Below are positions 1 through 10,408 of a DNA stretch of 64,000 nt, one piece after another. Source of the stretch: Salvator merianae. Lineage: Eukaryota; Chordata; Lepidosauria; Squamata; Teiidae. The notes below the pieces were generated by a model. It was given only the letters and a program-made list of their open reading frames with translations, was not told the origin of the DNA and did not search any database. Position numbers and translations under genes: made by a program. Location: positions 11,353,978-11,417,977 of the forward strand of contig QVOM02000126.1 of the NCBI GenBank assembly GCA_003586115.2. The letters run 5' to 3'. The first letter of the stretch is position 1. Every line of letters begins with the position of its first letter.

Positions 1-220
1 AAGCGGCTGAAAAGCAGCTCAGAGGTGGTAGCACTCACATGCTAGTGCTTTAATCCAGATTAAAGGCCAGAAAATGCCCTTCCAAGATGCATTATCTGGC
101 CTTTAATGTGGATTAGAGGTAGGAAAGGAACACTAGGGTCTCTGCACGCCTCCACCTCCAGCTGCCTTTGAGCTGCTGTTTTAAAAATATGTCCAAGTGC
201 AACCTGTATCTCATACCAGG

Positions 221-677
221 TGTTAAAGAAAATCTCTAGACAGCCGGTTGCAGAGAGCCAATCATTTATTGAGTACACAAAGAGACAACATGCATGCATG
301 GATGGCAGTCAGAGACTGTCCATCCTGATCAATAGTTATACAAGCTTTTATACCTTTTGAGTTAACACCCTAATATAGGATTATTTCCCAAGAATAATAT
401 ACCCTGCCACATAGCTCGTGATCATAAGCAGTGTATCAAGCTGCTCCCTATAACTTCCTCTTTTGGGATTTCCTGGCATAAGCATAGCACAGCATCAAGT
501 TCCTGTTTTCACCCTACTTGCCCTAGGCGTTACCTGTATTGCAAAGCTTTCACTCTATGCAGCTTGACCTTTTATATGTTCGTCTTGTCCTCTTGACTTT
601 GTCCTTTTGGCCCTTTGGCCTGAGTGTATAGTGAGAGGTTATGAATAAGTCATTTGGCCCTTTTATTCTTTATCACA
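221..677 (-). mobile_element. LTR-like retroelement remnant (possible solo LTR)
   Basis: Read on the - strand this block has a TATA-type motif (GGTATAAAAG, about 345-355) followed some 80 bases later by an AATAAA (about 264-270), the order expected in a retroviral-type LTR. The proposed ends, TGTTAAAGAA on the left and TTCTTTATCACA on the right, are imperfect inverted repeats with TG...CA termini. No target-site duplication is clear, so the limits are tentative. No internal coding part is seen. Confidence 0.4.
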
Positions 678-1077
678 GGTGCCAATTCTATTTTTCAAAG
701 TGGTTTTGCTTTGTGTTTGGCTGTTTGGTGAGCCACACAAGTTCTCACTACACAGATTTTCAAGTGGAATTTTAGTTCAGAAAAACTGCTTATTTCCTTC
801 ATCCCTGCCAGTTTGAGAACGGCATAGAAATGTACTCTTTTCACGTGCCAATGTGATAACAGTAGTTTAAACTGCTGCTTGAATCTGCCAATAGGATCGT
901 GAATACTGAGGGATAGATTTCAAACGGATGAGAATTTTGTTTGCTCCTTGGTGTGTAGGTCCTGAAAATCAAAACGGCAAAACTGAGGATAGGGGAAGGA
1001 AGAGGAAGGACTGGTTTTAAGGAAGATTGTGGTTGGCCATAACAGCCCTTTTGATGGAACCTGTCAGTGCTAAAAAG

Positions 1078-1304
1078 TCTTCATGCAGATTGCAGTAGCA
1101 AGGCTGTGGCTGGATACGTATCACGCCAATCCTAAAAAAACTGCACCAGCTGCCAATTCACTACCAAGTCTCACTGAAGTTGTCTTTTACAGAGAAAGCT
1201 CTAAATGGCTTCGGCCCTAAATACCTAAATATCCCCCTATTCCTCAAGATCTGGCAGTTGAGGCCTCTTGGCTATGCCACCCCCTTCAGTTAAAGAGATG
1301 TGTC
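1078..1304 (+). mobile_element. L2-like LINE reverse-transcriptase fragment, 5' part
   Basis: One frame from about 1112 reads through residues typical of the C-terminal part of vertebrate L2-type ORF2, such as ITPILKKLHQLP, then KALNGFGPKYL and RPLGYATPF. The fragment stops at about 1304 and resumes at 1731, so it looks split by other DNA. Confidence 0.55.
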
Positions 1305-1730
1305 AAAAAAATTCACCAAAGGGGAAGATCCCTTTTTGCTTTCTTTCCGTTAATATTTTAATGTTCAGTACTTCACGTTTATTGTTTATTTGCTCTACCA
1401 AACCAAATTTTGAGAATTCTCTAATGTATATTTTTTGCCATCTTTTCCATATAGTGCTAGAGAATTTTAAAGGTCCATGTAGTAACTTAATTTTTTAAGT
1501 TTCGATTCTTGGGAATATTACTAAAATATTAGGCAACTTTTGCATTTGTTTCTCTAGCTTCACCCATTTTGTACTCTGTTGTACTCCAATTCCAATACTT
1601 TTGACATATGAAATGCATCATGATAATCTTCTAAGGTCGGAATACTTCCCTGATCTGGTGTATTTAACATCCATTTCCTTAAACGTACCTTCCTATTAAA
1701 TATCCAATAATTAATCAGTTAAATGGATGT
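1305..1730 (-). mobile_element. Insertion splitting the L2 fragment, possibly L1-like
   Basis: This AT-rich block lies between the two halves of an L2-like frame. On the - strand, broken frames include STIWKRWQKI and EKQMQKLPNIL, which resemble distal ORF2 of L1-type elements. There is no intact frame and no clear poly(A) tail or target duplication. The family call is weak; the split itself is better supported. Confidence 0.3.
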
Positions 1731-1880
1731 GGACATGTGAGAAGGCCTTCTCAGTGGTAGCCCCAAGACTGTGGAATAGCCTCCCCTCTGAGATGCCTCA
1801 GATGCCCTCCTTGTATATATTTAGATGCCTGGTGAAGATACCTTTTTACCCAAGCCTTCAGTTAAATTGAACAATTTATC
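1731..1880 (+). mobile_element. L2-like LINE 3' coding end
   Basis: The frame reads AFSVVAPRLWNSLP followed by LYIFRCLVK, the conserved C-terminal end of L2/CR1-group ORF2 proteins. It continues the fragment ending near 1304. The same motif recurs on the - strand at 13.3-13.5 kb and on the + strand at 50.6 kb. Confidence 0.6.
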
Positions 1881-1941
1881 CTTTCCTCCTGGATGCTGCA
1901 ATTTTAATTTTATGGCTCATTAACTTTCAATACAAAACAAC

Positions 1942-2033
1942 CAGCGGCGGCCCGTGCCTTTAAGGGCGGGTGTTCGCGTGAGTGCCGTGGCCGTTCGCCA
2001 TGCCTCCGTAGTGACACAGCAGGTAGGCCGCTG
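1942..2033. mobile_element. Palindromic MITE, copy A (internally deleted)
   Basis: Starts CAGCGGCGG and ends GGCCGCTG, with the family's CTTTAAGGGCGGGTGTTCG segment just inside the left end. It is flanked by an exact 8-bp direct repeat, AAAACAAC (1934-1941 and 2034-2041). Most of the right arm of the usual 190-bp hairpin is missing. TSD length points to the hAT superfamily. Confidence 0.75.
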
Positions 2034-2572
2034 AAAACAACAATCACACATAAACAATCAGGACAGATACTCTAAATCAGGAACCTTATGGAATTGGCTG
2101 ATATGTATCTGAATCATACCAATAAACAATACAACAGTTATTCATCAAGTAATGTTGTAAGAACTTGTGATGCAGATTGCCACTGATAGTAAGGAGCAGG
2201 CAGATAACAATAGCGGATGCCAGTTATCCATGAATGACAACTTGGATTTTTCCCCTCCATTTGTTGTTGGTTGAAATGTATTATATTCTAAAATTGCCAA
2301 CACCCGGATATATTTCAACTAGGTGGAAATGGTGAGAGTCTTCTTGGGTTTCCAGGAGAGGACTATGACTTGCTTAGCTGCTAATAAAGTAAAAATTAAC
2401 GAAGTCTTGTGTTCATCCTGTCCTTTGCATAAATGTAAAACACCTAGTTCAAGATTTAACTCTATTTGCTTGCCAGTTATTTCATTCAGCAAGTGGCCAA
2501 TGTTAATCCAAAAGATTCAAATTACTGGGCCTATCTATTAAACTTGGAAATAATGTTTGCATCACTAATGTT

Positions 2573-2800
2573 TTGATTCAATATAGGGTGACTGCAGCTA
2601 GAATTGTCTATGCACAGAAATGGAAAGAGGATAAAATCCTTGTGGTAGATGACTGGTTGATTAAAATGATCAAACTCACTGAGATGGGCAAATTGACAAA
2701 CTTATTGAGAAATAAGACTGTGAATAGGTTTGCTAAAAACTGGAAACCCTTTATTGACTTTCTACAAGAATGAGAAGATGACCTTGTCATTACTGGATTT
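2573..2800 (+). mobile_element. L1-like LINE ORF2 3' end
   Basis: The frame reads WLIKMIKLTEMGKLTNLLRNKT and then NWKPFIDFLQE, a pattern characteristic of the C-terminus of vertebrate L1-type ORF2. Related 3' ends occur at 8.99 kb (+), 28.8 kb (-), 41.5 kb (-) and 57.4 kb (+). The copy is 5'-truncated and cannot be active. Confidence 0.55.
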
Positions 2801-4330
2801 GAAGAATAAAGATGAGAGAAGATGTCGGAAGAAACGGAGAAAACAGAAGGGGCAAGAAATTACGAATCTAAAAGAATGTTTTGAAGAAGAGGGGAAGTCA
2901 ACATTTAATGAATGAAGGCTACTTATATTCATGTGCCCATTTGGGACCTGGATGTACATTTTATGTATTTTTAAAATAAAATAAAAAAGAAAGAATGCAT
3001 GCATGCAAGCATGCCAACACCAAGGAGGAATCTCCAGTGGTATTCTGGATAAAAGTTGAGGTTTAGAATGCCAACAGCTTATAACTTTTAAGGTAAATTC
3101 TCTAGTCTGCATGGATTTGGTTTTAACCCCAAACACAGGAACTTTCTTTAACCAGACTTCCTCACTAATGGTGACTTTCCATTTCAAATAGCTGTTTTAA
3201 AGAATTTATTTGAGAGGAGTTAAATTTAATTTTTGATTTTAAATCTGTTTCAGGTTTGCTTTTTAACTCGTATCTCCATTTCAATTGTTGTCACTTGTTC
3301 TGAGACCTCTTGGTACAGGACAGAATATAAATCTAAATGATAAATGAAAATCTACCAATGTATTTGGTATGATTTTTAACAGGCGATTTAACCACGAGAC
3401 TTGGTTTCGATACATCCTTCCTTGGACCATTTCACGCTTGAGATAAAATGGCAAAGTCCACCCAGCCGAGTTCCCTGATGAATTCCCTGTGCTCTACAGA
3501 TGTGGGCATCTCTTTGCCTTTTTGCTCAAACAGACACTGCTCCACTGTTCTGCATGGCCTAAGCAGATCATGAAACTGGTTGTAATGAACTGCCCTGTCC
3601 TTCCTCCATTCACTTCAATGAAATCACACTTCAAATGCTAAATAAATGTACTGGGGTAGGTTGGAAGAGATGTAGACAACCCGACGGAATGAGCTTCAAA
3701 GAAAAGATTTTTATAGCTAAAGGGAGCAAACTTTGTGAAGAATGTGCTAGGTTAACTGGATGATATGTTTTCCTCTTTTGTTTCCTTGCTAGCTACATGA
3801 AATGTATTGACCTAAATGCTTAAATGTTGGCTGTGCATGTGATGATGATCAATACACCCGATCAATTTAACCTACTGCTGTGAATTCTAAGTATGATGAG
3901 GACAGGAAACTGTTACGCTACTTAAAAATATGCTTAAGCAAGCGATGAGTTAAAAATGATCCTGCATGTTTATGTTTTTTCATACTATAAGCCCTGATTC
4001 AGACGCAAGATGAAAGTTTGGTCCTAAGGGCCGGTAAGCCTGCCACTCCTCAAAAGTGATGGAGTTTTAGAAGCCTCTGTTTTTCCTGGTAAACCTATAC
4101 TGGAGCAGAAGCTTTTTGGACTGGGAGCTTGCAGTGCTGCTGTGTGCTTCGATAGAAGCAAAAGCAAAATTCATTTCCCTGTTTCCCTTACCTGCAAAAG
4201 TCCTGACTAAACCCTTGTCAATCAGTAACGAAAAGCCTTCCTGGGTTGTAAAATTCTACTATCATAAAATGTGTAAGTGGAAAAATTCTAGAAAGTTATT
4301 TCAGACCTCATCTGCAAATACCACAGTAAT
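2801..4330. other. Intergenic DNA, nothing recognised
   Basis: AT-rich sequence beyond the L1-like 3' end. Short open frames on both strands show no family motifs and no paired splice signals that I could join. No repeat family was recognised with confidence. Confidence 0.5.
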
Positions 4331-5040
4331 AAGAACATAAAGAGGAGTCCTGCTGGATCAGGCCACGGCCTATCTAGTCCACCATCCCATCTCACAGAAT
4401 GGCTCACCAATTGCCTCAGGAAACCTCAAGCAGAAGAGAAAGGCAAAACCTTCACCTGCTTTCGACTTCCTGCAAATAGTCTTTAGAGACATCCTGCCTG
4501 TCTCCAGTCTGGAGGCAGTACCTAAGCATCCATCCCAGATAAGGATATAAGAGGAGCCCTGCTGGATCAGCCCACAGCCCATATAGTCCATCATCCCATC
4601 TCACAGAATGGCTCACCAGTTGCTTCTGGGCATTTCAAGCAGAATAAAAGGCAAAACCTCCACCTGCTTTCGACTCCCTGCAATTGGCCTTTAGAGGCCT
4701 CCAGCTTGTCTCTGCAATCCAGAGGCAGAACCTAGGCCATCCATTCTAGTAGCCATTGATACATCTGTCCTCCATGAATTTGTTATATACTTCAATTAAG
4801 TCACCTCTGAAATGTCCCCTTTCAAGAAGAAGCTTAGACTTCACAGCCTGATTTCATAAGATAACTTTTCCAGCCCCTTGATCATTCTGGTTGCCCTTTT
4901 CTGCTTTTTTCCCATTCCACAATATCCTTCCTGAGGTGTCGTGACCAGAATTGTATATAATATTCCAAATGTGGCCTCTCCGTAGATTTATAAAGAGAGT
5001 TTAACACCCTGGAATTTTTCTTATCCCTCAGATTTCAGAG
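4331..5040 (-). mobile_element. Two CR1-type LINE 3' ends, head to tail
   Basis: Two units begin at about 4331 and 4541 with the complement of the CR1 3' end: AAGAACATAA or GGATATAAGA, then GAGGAGYCCTGCTGGATCAG. The second runs further into the element (CACCTCTGAAATG, CTTGATCATTCTGGTTGCC), ending near 5040. Both are 5'-truncated and non-coding. Confidence 0.8.
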
Positions 5041-6300
5041 TGATAAGACAGAAAAGACATCTAATTTGTCTTCATGTAATATCTTCTGGGAGATCAGAAC
5101 CATTAAAAAAGTCAAAAGTGCAACTAAAATACGATAGTTATCAGCAAACCAAAAAGGAGTCTCTGTGGGAAAGCCCATTTAATCCTTAATTAATAGGCTG
5201 CTCAGCAATTATGTATAAAGTACTTTTTAAAGGTTAAGAAGAAAACATTTAAAAGTTCAAGCCTGTGCTGTCTGTTCTGTGGCATTTGCTATTTATTTTT
5301 AAATATTTTATTTGCAAATTTTACTAGTACTACTAGGGCAGGCATGATTGACTTTCACCATTTGACTTACACAAAACAATGCTATACTTACTCTTCAGAA
5401 GCTTTTGCCATGTCCGAGAAGGCAAAGTTGAAGACATACCTCAGAGAGCTGTAAAGATAAAATGGACAGGAGAATATTGTGGGATAAATTTGAAAAAAGG
5501 TGGGATAAAAATTGCAGAAGTAAGCAACTTCCATTAAATAATGCAACGTAATCCTGTTTGTATTATATCAAAGCAGTTTAATGTTTTATAGAGAGAGTGC
5601 TTACAGTTTTCAACAGCACGGCTTAATCCTATTAAATACTATTCCAGTTTAAGAGAGAGTAATTTAAAGCATAACTGTGCAGTTAGATAGTTTTAAGAAA
5701 CAAAAGCTGTAGCATTGTTTCAAGGATACTGTGTTTATTTCCACCACATTTTTATTTTTCATGTGGACTGCAATCTTAATCTCACTTGAAAGTAAACATC
5801 ATTAACCATTATGGGGCTTAATTCTGAGTAGGCTAAATTGGGATTATATTGTCAGCTGTTATGCCTTTCTCAAGTTTTAGTAAAAATATTTTCTTTTTAA
5901 AAAGCACCCAACCCAATTCCTGCCCTACCCTCCTTTTTGGATGGACAGTTCCAACCTAGAATTCAACCATATGTGTTCACTTTTACAGCAGCTGCCTTTG
6001 CAAATATTCCAGCTTTTTTACTTTAGTAACTGAAGAAAAATACAGCTAATCTGCAGTTTGATGAGTTCAGATTGGATTTACAGCGTAATTTTAACAGTTC
6101 TTGTATCCCCTTCTTCTTTCACCCTTATCTAAACAAAAGCAAGAATGAAAAGGAGGATAAGAAAGAAGCAGAATTTTTAAACATATCAAGATATCTCCAA
6201 ATCTCAACCTAAAATTCTAGTCAAACCAAGGGTAGGAATATTTAACCTGTAGCCTCACTGTAAGATCCCTAGTCTGGGTTCTAAATTTTGTGCTTTGCTG
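5041..6300. other. Intergenic DNA, nothing recognised
   Basis: AT-rich sequence without a recognisable gene, structural RNA or repeat family. Open frames are short and lack known motifs. Confidence 0.5.
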
Positions 6301-6304
6301 TCTA

Positions 6305-6706
6305 TTAGAATGGATGCTTAGATACTGTCTCCAGCTTAGAGATACAGGCAGGATGTCTGAAGGCCATTTGTAGAGAACTGAGAGCAGATGAACGTTTTGC
6401 CTTTCTCTTCTCCTTGAGATGCCCAGGAACAATTGGTGAGCCACTGTATGAAACAGGATGCTGGACCAGATGGGCTGTGGCCTGATCCGGCAGGGCTCCT
6501 CTTATCTTCTTATCCAGAATGGATGCCTAGATACTGCCTCCAGGTTGAAGAGAAAAGCAGGATGCCTCTAAAGGCCATTTGCGGGGAGTCGAGGGCAGGT
6601 GAAGGCTTGAGATGCCCAGAAGCCATTGTTGTTGGGCCACTGTGTGAGATGGGATGCTGGACTAGGTGGGCTGCAGCCTGATCTAGCAGGTCTGCTCTTC
6701 TGTTAG
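6305..6706 (+). mobile_element. Two CR1-type 3' ends in tandem
   Basis: Two same-orientation units, each with AGAATGGATGCYTAGATACTG, then GGCAGGATG, AAGGCCATTTG and GGCTGTGGCCTGATCC or its variant. The first ends CTCCTCTTATCTTCTTATC. They sit immediately upstream of the CNIH1 CpG island. Confidence 0.8.
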
Positions 6707-7129
6707 GAATCCTGACCTGGATTCTGCATATCAGCCCCAACACAGCCACTGAAATGTATCTAATGTCCCAAAACCCGAGACCGCGTTCACATGTTCATCC
6801 CACACGCTAAGTCCGGGGTGACGCACTCGAAACAGCGCACCTCCGACGACCAGATCGCGCGACATCGCGAATCGCGAGGGACTTTGTATACACGGGCAGG
6901 CCTGTCGTTTCGCTGCCGACCGCGAGGGGCCGCTGTCGCACGCCTGCCGCGTGGAAGCCGCAAGACGGGGAGCGACACGGCCGTGTAGTATTGGGAGAGG
7001 GAAATCCGGCGCTTGCGCAGTTGCCCCGGGTGCCTTTCTCTCGCGCTCCGTCTCGTCGTCCGGGCGGGCTCGCAAGCGGCAGCCGCCCTGAATGACCAGG
7101 CCCGGCATCCCCCGCGCGCCGCCGCCATC

Positions 7130-7210
7130 ATGGCGTTCACGTTCGCCGCCTTCTGCTACATGCTGGCGCTGCTTCTCACCGCCGCCCTCATCTTCTTCGC
7201 CATCTGGCAT
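7130..7210 (+). CDS. CNIH1: CNIH1 coding exon 1 (first copy)
   Basis: This exon encodes the first 27 residues of cornichon homolog 1, starting [12 protein letters not shown] and ending FFAIWH, at an ATG in a strong Kozak context (GCCGCCATCATGG). The five exons together give 144 residues, the length of vertebrate CNIH1. CNIH1 is a small multi-pass ER/Golgi membrane protein that acts as a cargo receptor for COPII vesicles; family members export TGF-alpha-type ligands, and the paralogs CNIH2/3 also bind AMPA receptors. This segment is the hydrophobic first membrane helix. It ends in phase 0 at the donor GTGAGT. The joined protein lacks the extra loop between the DQ(C/G)N and LPEY-type motifs that CNIH2 and CNIH3 carry, which fixes the paralog. 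An identical second copy lies 180 bp downstream, so which copy is spliced to exon 2 cannot be told from sequence. Confidence 0.96.
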
Positions 7211-7309
7211 GTGAGTGCGGGCGGGGTTGGGGGGGGGAGGGGGTGGGGCTCGCAAGCGGCAGCCGCCCTGAATGACCAGGCCCGGCATCCCCCGCGCGCC
7301 GCCGCCATC

Positions 7310-7390
7310 ATGGCGTTCACGTTCGCCGCCTTCTGCTACATGCTGGCGCTGCTTCTCACCGCCGCCCTCATCTTCTTCGCCATCTGGCAT
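7310..7390 (+). CDS. CNIH1: CNIH1 coding exon 1, duplicated second copy
   Basis: Identical to 7130-7210 with the same Kozak context and the same donor. If real, splicing from this donor gives the normal protein from the second ATG. Translation starting at the first ATG on an mRNA that skips the first donor would add 60 in-frame residues, including a second copy of the first membrane helix. It could equally be an assembly artefact caused by the neighbouring G-runs. I regard the coding call as certain but the existence of two genomic copies as open. Confidence 0.7.
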
Positions 7391-7640
7391 GTGAGTGCGG
7401 GGGGGGTGGGGGGGAGGGGGGGGGGGGGGCGCAAGGGATCATGGGAGAAATCGCGGGGGGGGACAAGAGGGCGCGGGTGCAGGGAGAGCCATCCATAGGG
7501 TGCAGGAGGGGGGCAGCAGGGCATGGGGGAGCAGGGGAGAAATCCGTGGGGGTGCAAGGGGGCAGGAGCTGGGGGGGCGTGAGAAAGCTCGGGTGCAAAG
7601 GAGCAGGGGGAGGGGCGGCTCCTGCAAAGGGCTGACCCTG

Positions 7641-8015
7641 ATCATACTCCCTTGGTCATGGACCCCCAGGTTGCAGAGGGCAACGTCGGAAACTGGAGCT
7701 TCCCAGTTTTGCACGTGCAAAGTCTTGAGTCCCTGCGTGGTGCTCGAGGGTGTGGGGAAGTTTGAGGACCCTTCCTTAGGGTTCCCAAAGCTCCCCATGC
7801 TCACTCATTTGACATGTTCTCCCCCCACCCTACAATCTTCCTAATATGCTCAGGGGCCCTCAAATGCGGAGTGGGGTGAGCTGGTGATTGGGAAAGATGC
7901 CTTCCTTCAGGGAAACAAAGACAGAACTGAAGAGGATGGCAGCCCAGCCTGTAGTGAGGAGGGCACCTTTCTTAGTGGGCAACTGGCTCCTGCCTGTGTG
8001 AGCCCTTATTTTCTA
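7641..8015 (+). other. CNIH1 intron 1, 5' part
   Basis: Falling GC content after the CpG island; no repeat family, RNA gene or exon recognised before the CR1 units at 8.02 kb. Intron 1 as a whole runs to 11861. Confidence 0.5.
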
Positions 8016-8440
8016 GCATTGATGGCTCTAAAGGCCATTGGCAGGGTGCCAAGAGCAGGTGAAGGTTTTGCCTTTGTTTTCTGCTTGAGAAGGTCTAGAA
8101 GCAATTCGTGGCCCACTGTGTGAATCAGAATGCTGGAATAGATGGGCCGTGGCCTGATCCAGCAAGGCTCCTCTTATGTTCTTATGGGTTGGAGTAATTC
8201 ATGGAGGTCAGGTGTATCAGTGGCTACTAGAATGGATGCCTAGGTGCTGCCTCCAGGGTGGAGAGTCAGGCAGGATGCCTCTGAAGGCCGTTCACAGTGA
8301 GTCCAGAGGAGGTGAAGGTTTTGCCTTCATCTTCTGTTTGAGATATCCAGAAGCAACAGGTGGGCTACTGGGTGAGACAGGATGCTGGACTAGATGGGCC
8401 GTGGCCTGATCCAGCAGGGTTCTTCTTATGTTCCTTAGCT
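8016..8440 (+). mobile_element. Two CR1-type 3' ends in tandem (intron 1)
   Basis: The first unit ends at GGCTCCTCTTATGTTCTTATG near 8186. It is followed by a second unit starting ATTCATGGAGGTCAGGTGTA and ending near 8440. Both carry the AGATGGGCCGTGGCCTGATCC signature. Confidence 0.8.
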
Positions 8441-8939
8441 CACCTTCCGCTGGAGAAGGGAGGTAAGTCAAAGGGATTGTGCTATTTTGTCCTGGATTTT
8501 CTGGGTATGTGCAGTGATTTTCCATTAACCTCAAGAACCAGCCTGGCCAATCTCACCAAGAAAGGTGGGAGTTACAGTGATGAGTCTTTAGAGACCATGA
8601 TATGGAAGAATGTATTGGAATCAATTAGTCACTAAGATGGGGTTATTTCGAAGAACAAAAGCTTTTTAAGTGTTATCTCTGTATTATTCAATAATAAGGG
8701 GAAAAAGCATACACAAAGTGGTTTACATTGTAAAAACAGCTTGTGAAAAGGAAAGGCGGCAAAATGAATTTCCTGAATGTTGTTTAAATGGAAGACAGAG
8801 ATACTGGGAGCATTTTGAAGCCCAAAGTCATTTTAGTATAATTAAATTATGTATTGAGTGCTGTAAGTGCTGATAAACTTTTTAAGCAGGCTCTCTTAAA
8901 ATATTTGCAAGTACAATTAAAATTTTGAAACTACTGGTT

Positions 8940-9185
8940 TTGTTTAATGCATTTTTGATGGATTGGTCATATTCTGGCTGGCATTTCACAAAACTGTCAC
9001 ATGAATGAACATATCAAGAAGCAAAAATCAGTAATCAAAATAGATATGTCAAAGGAGAAATGGATCAAAAATTGGACACCGTTTATAGTGGTTGTCCCCA
9101 GGCTTATGAGAACTAGTTATCCCAGAAAATACTTTAAAAAAAAATCAAATTGGAGTGACATTAAGAGTAATTATAATTTCTGAAG
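8940..9185 (+). mobile_element. Degraded L1-like 3' end
   Basis: The frame contains KEKWIKNWTPFI, matching the NWKPFIDF-type end seen at 2.7 kb, preceded by a degraded region. Divergent and 5'-truncated. Confidence 0.35.
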
Positions 9186-9663
9186 ATATGGAAATCATTC
9201 AGACAAATAAGTAAGCAGGGCAGTGATATATAGGAGGGATGGGAAGGATCATCATTACTGATTTTATTACTCTCATTATTTTTTATTATCTTCATTTTAT
9301 TTAGTTTTATTTTACTCTATATAGTTCTCTTTCTCTTTCTCTCTCTTTCTCTTGCTCCAGTATTTTTTCTATTGTGTATTTCTTTTCACTATATCTGTAT
9401 TTTGTTTTGCCTTAAAAGGAAGATTAATAATGATGATTAAAATGTGTTTATAACATGCTTATCTGTTATTAGTAACGAACTATAGGAACAGAATGCTTTT
9501 TCTACATGTACACACAGTCAGCCACTAAAACAACCTCAGGCCTCTCATTTCTGACCCAGAACCCTGGGTTTGGAGGATGGCAGAAGCTGTGAGAAATCTG
9601 TATTAAGAAGTGGGGAGGAGGACTAGGGGTGGTTTGTGATAGGCCCAAGCAGGTGACAGTATT

Positions 9664-9760
9664 GAGGTAGCCTTCTCTGATCTTGGAAAGCTAAGCAGGC
9701 TTAGAACTGGTTGGTACTTGGATGGGAGACCACTAGTAAATTCAGGGACTATAAGCTTGA
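9664..9760 (+). pseudogene. 5S rRNA-derived sequence (SINE head or pseudogene)
   Basis: The segment contains TCTGATCTTGGAAAGCTAAG and then GGTTGGTACTTGGATGGGAG, near-exact matches to the internal promoter and 3' half of vertebrate 5S rRNA (box A-like and box C regions). Substitutions and the lost 5' part rule out a functional 5S gene. A tRNA-type SINE lies about 60 bp downstream in the same orientation. 5S-derived SINEs are known in squamates, so a SINE head is as likely as a lone pseudogene. Confidence 0.75.
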
Positions 9761-9810
9761 CAGGCAGGTAAAAGAAAATTCTTAGGTACAGAAGACTTAT
9801 CAAATTGTTA

Positions 9811-9945
9811 TGTGGGACAGTGGTTAAGAGCACTAGGCTAGACCCCAGGAGTCCCTCAGCTCGAACCCCCACTCTGCCATGGAAGGTCATTGGGTCTTCC
9901 CAGCTATGGGTAAAATAGCCTCACTGCCTTATGAATGCCTTGGGA
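9811..9945 (+). mobile_element. tRNA-derived SINE
   Basis: Contains an A-box-like GTGGTTAAGAGCACTAGGCT and, about 30 bp later, a B-box-like AGCTCGAACCCCCACTCTGC. This is the head of the lizard SINE type that reads 'GTGGTTAGAG...TTCGAATCCCCACTCTGCCATGG'. A minus-strand relative lies at 37.7-37.9 kb. Confidence 0.65.
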
Positions 9946-10408
9946 AAGTGAAAGACAAAGGGAGGAAATTCTGTATTTCAGAGTGGAGTCCGTAATGTGG
10001 TTGTCTGGACCACTGGTCACCTTTTCTGCAGTTCCTACAGCTGACCCAGTGCCAAATGCTATGTTTACACACCTTTGGATCACACTGGTGAGGCCAGGGC
10101 AACTCAGAATTTCTATACCTGTTGTTTTTGGAGGCAGAAAGATATTTTTACTTTTCCCTGCTGTGTACAGACCTGGAGCATATTGACTAAACAGCAGAAA
10201 AGTTAAAGTGTATCCATGTGTCTTAGATGAAAGTAGGTATAAAGGAATAGTTGGACCATAGATTTTAGTGTTCTTTCACTTATAAGATAGATGTAGTTCC
10301 CTCATGTTGGGTCACCAAATTGTGGCTAAGAGTGTTCCTTACTTTAAAGGGAGGGCATGTATTCCATCTCTCTTTTCTTCTCCCACTATGATACAAAATT
10401 AAAACCAG

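Larger units (their letters stand above)
7066..7401 (+). repeat. Exact tandem duplication of CNIH1 exon 1 and flanks
   Basis: Bases 7066-7221 and 7246-7401 are identical over 156 bp, at an offset of 180 bp. Each copy holds 64 bp of 5' UTR, the complete coding exon 1 (27 codons) and 11 bp of intron including GTGAGTGCGG. A G-rich spacer separates them and a longer G-run follows the second. Because 180 is a multiple of three, the frame stays open from copy one through the spacer into copy two. Confidence 0.95.
6775..7640 (+). promoter_or_regulatory. CNIH1: CpG-island promoter and 5' UTR of CNIH1
   Basis: CpG dinucleotides become very dense between about 6780 and 7400, in sharp contrast to the AT-rich flanks, and taper off by about 7640. 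The island covers the first ATG of CNIH1 and its 5' flank. No TATA box is evident at a suitable distance, as is usual for housekeeping-type CpG promoters. The transcription start cannot be fixed from sequence. The 3' half holds long G-runs (7223-7243 and 7401-7430). Confidence 0.8.

Noticed and set aside
6731..7390. A 219-codon minus-strand frame with repeated [14 protein letters not shown]
   Set aside because: It is the complement of the duplicated CpG-rich exon 1 region; the internal protein repeat is just the DNA duplication read backwards.
7013..7498. A 161-codon frame across both exon 1 copies as one protein
   Set aside because: It only reads through the intron and G-spacer between two copies of CNIH1 exon 1; each copy has its own donor. 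Kept as a possible read-through, not annotated as a separate gene.
9664..9760. A functional 5S rRNA gene
   Set aside because: The 5' third is missing and there are several substitutions within conserved stem regions; it fits a SINE head or pseudogene.
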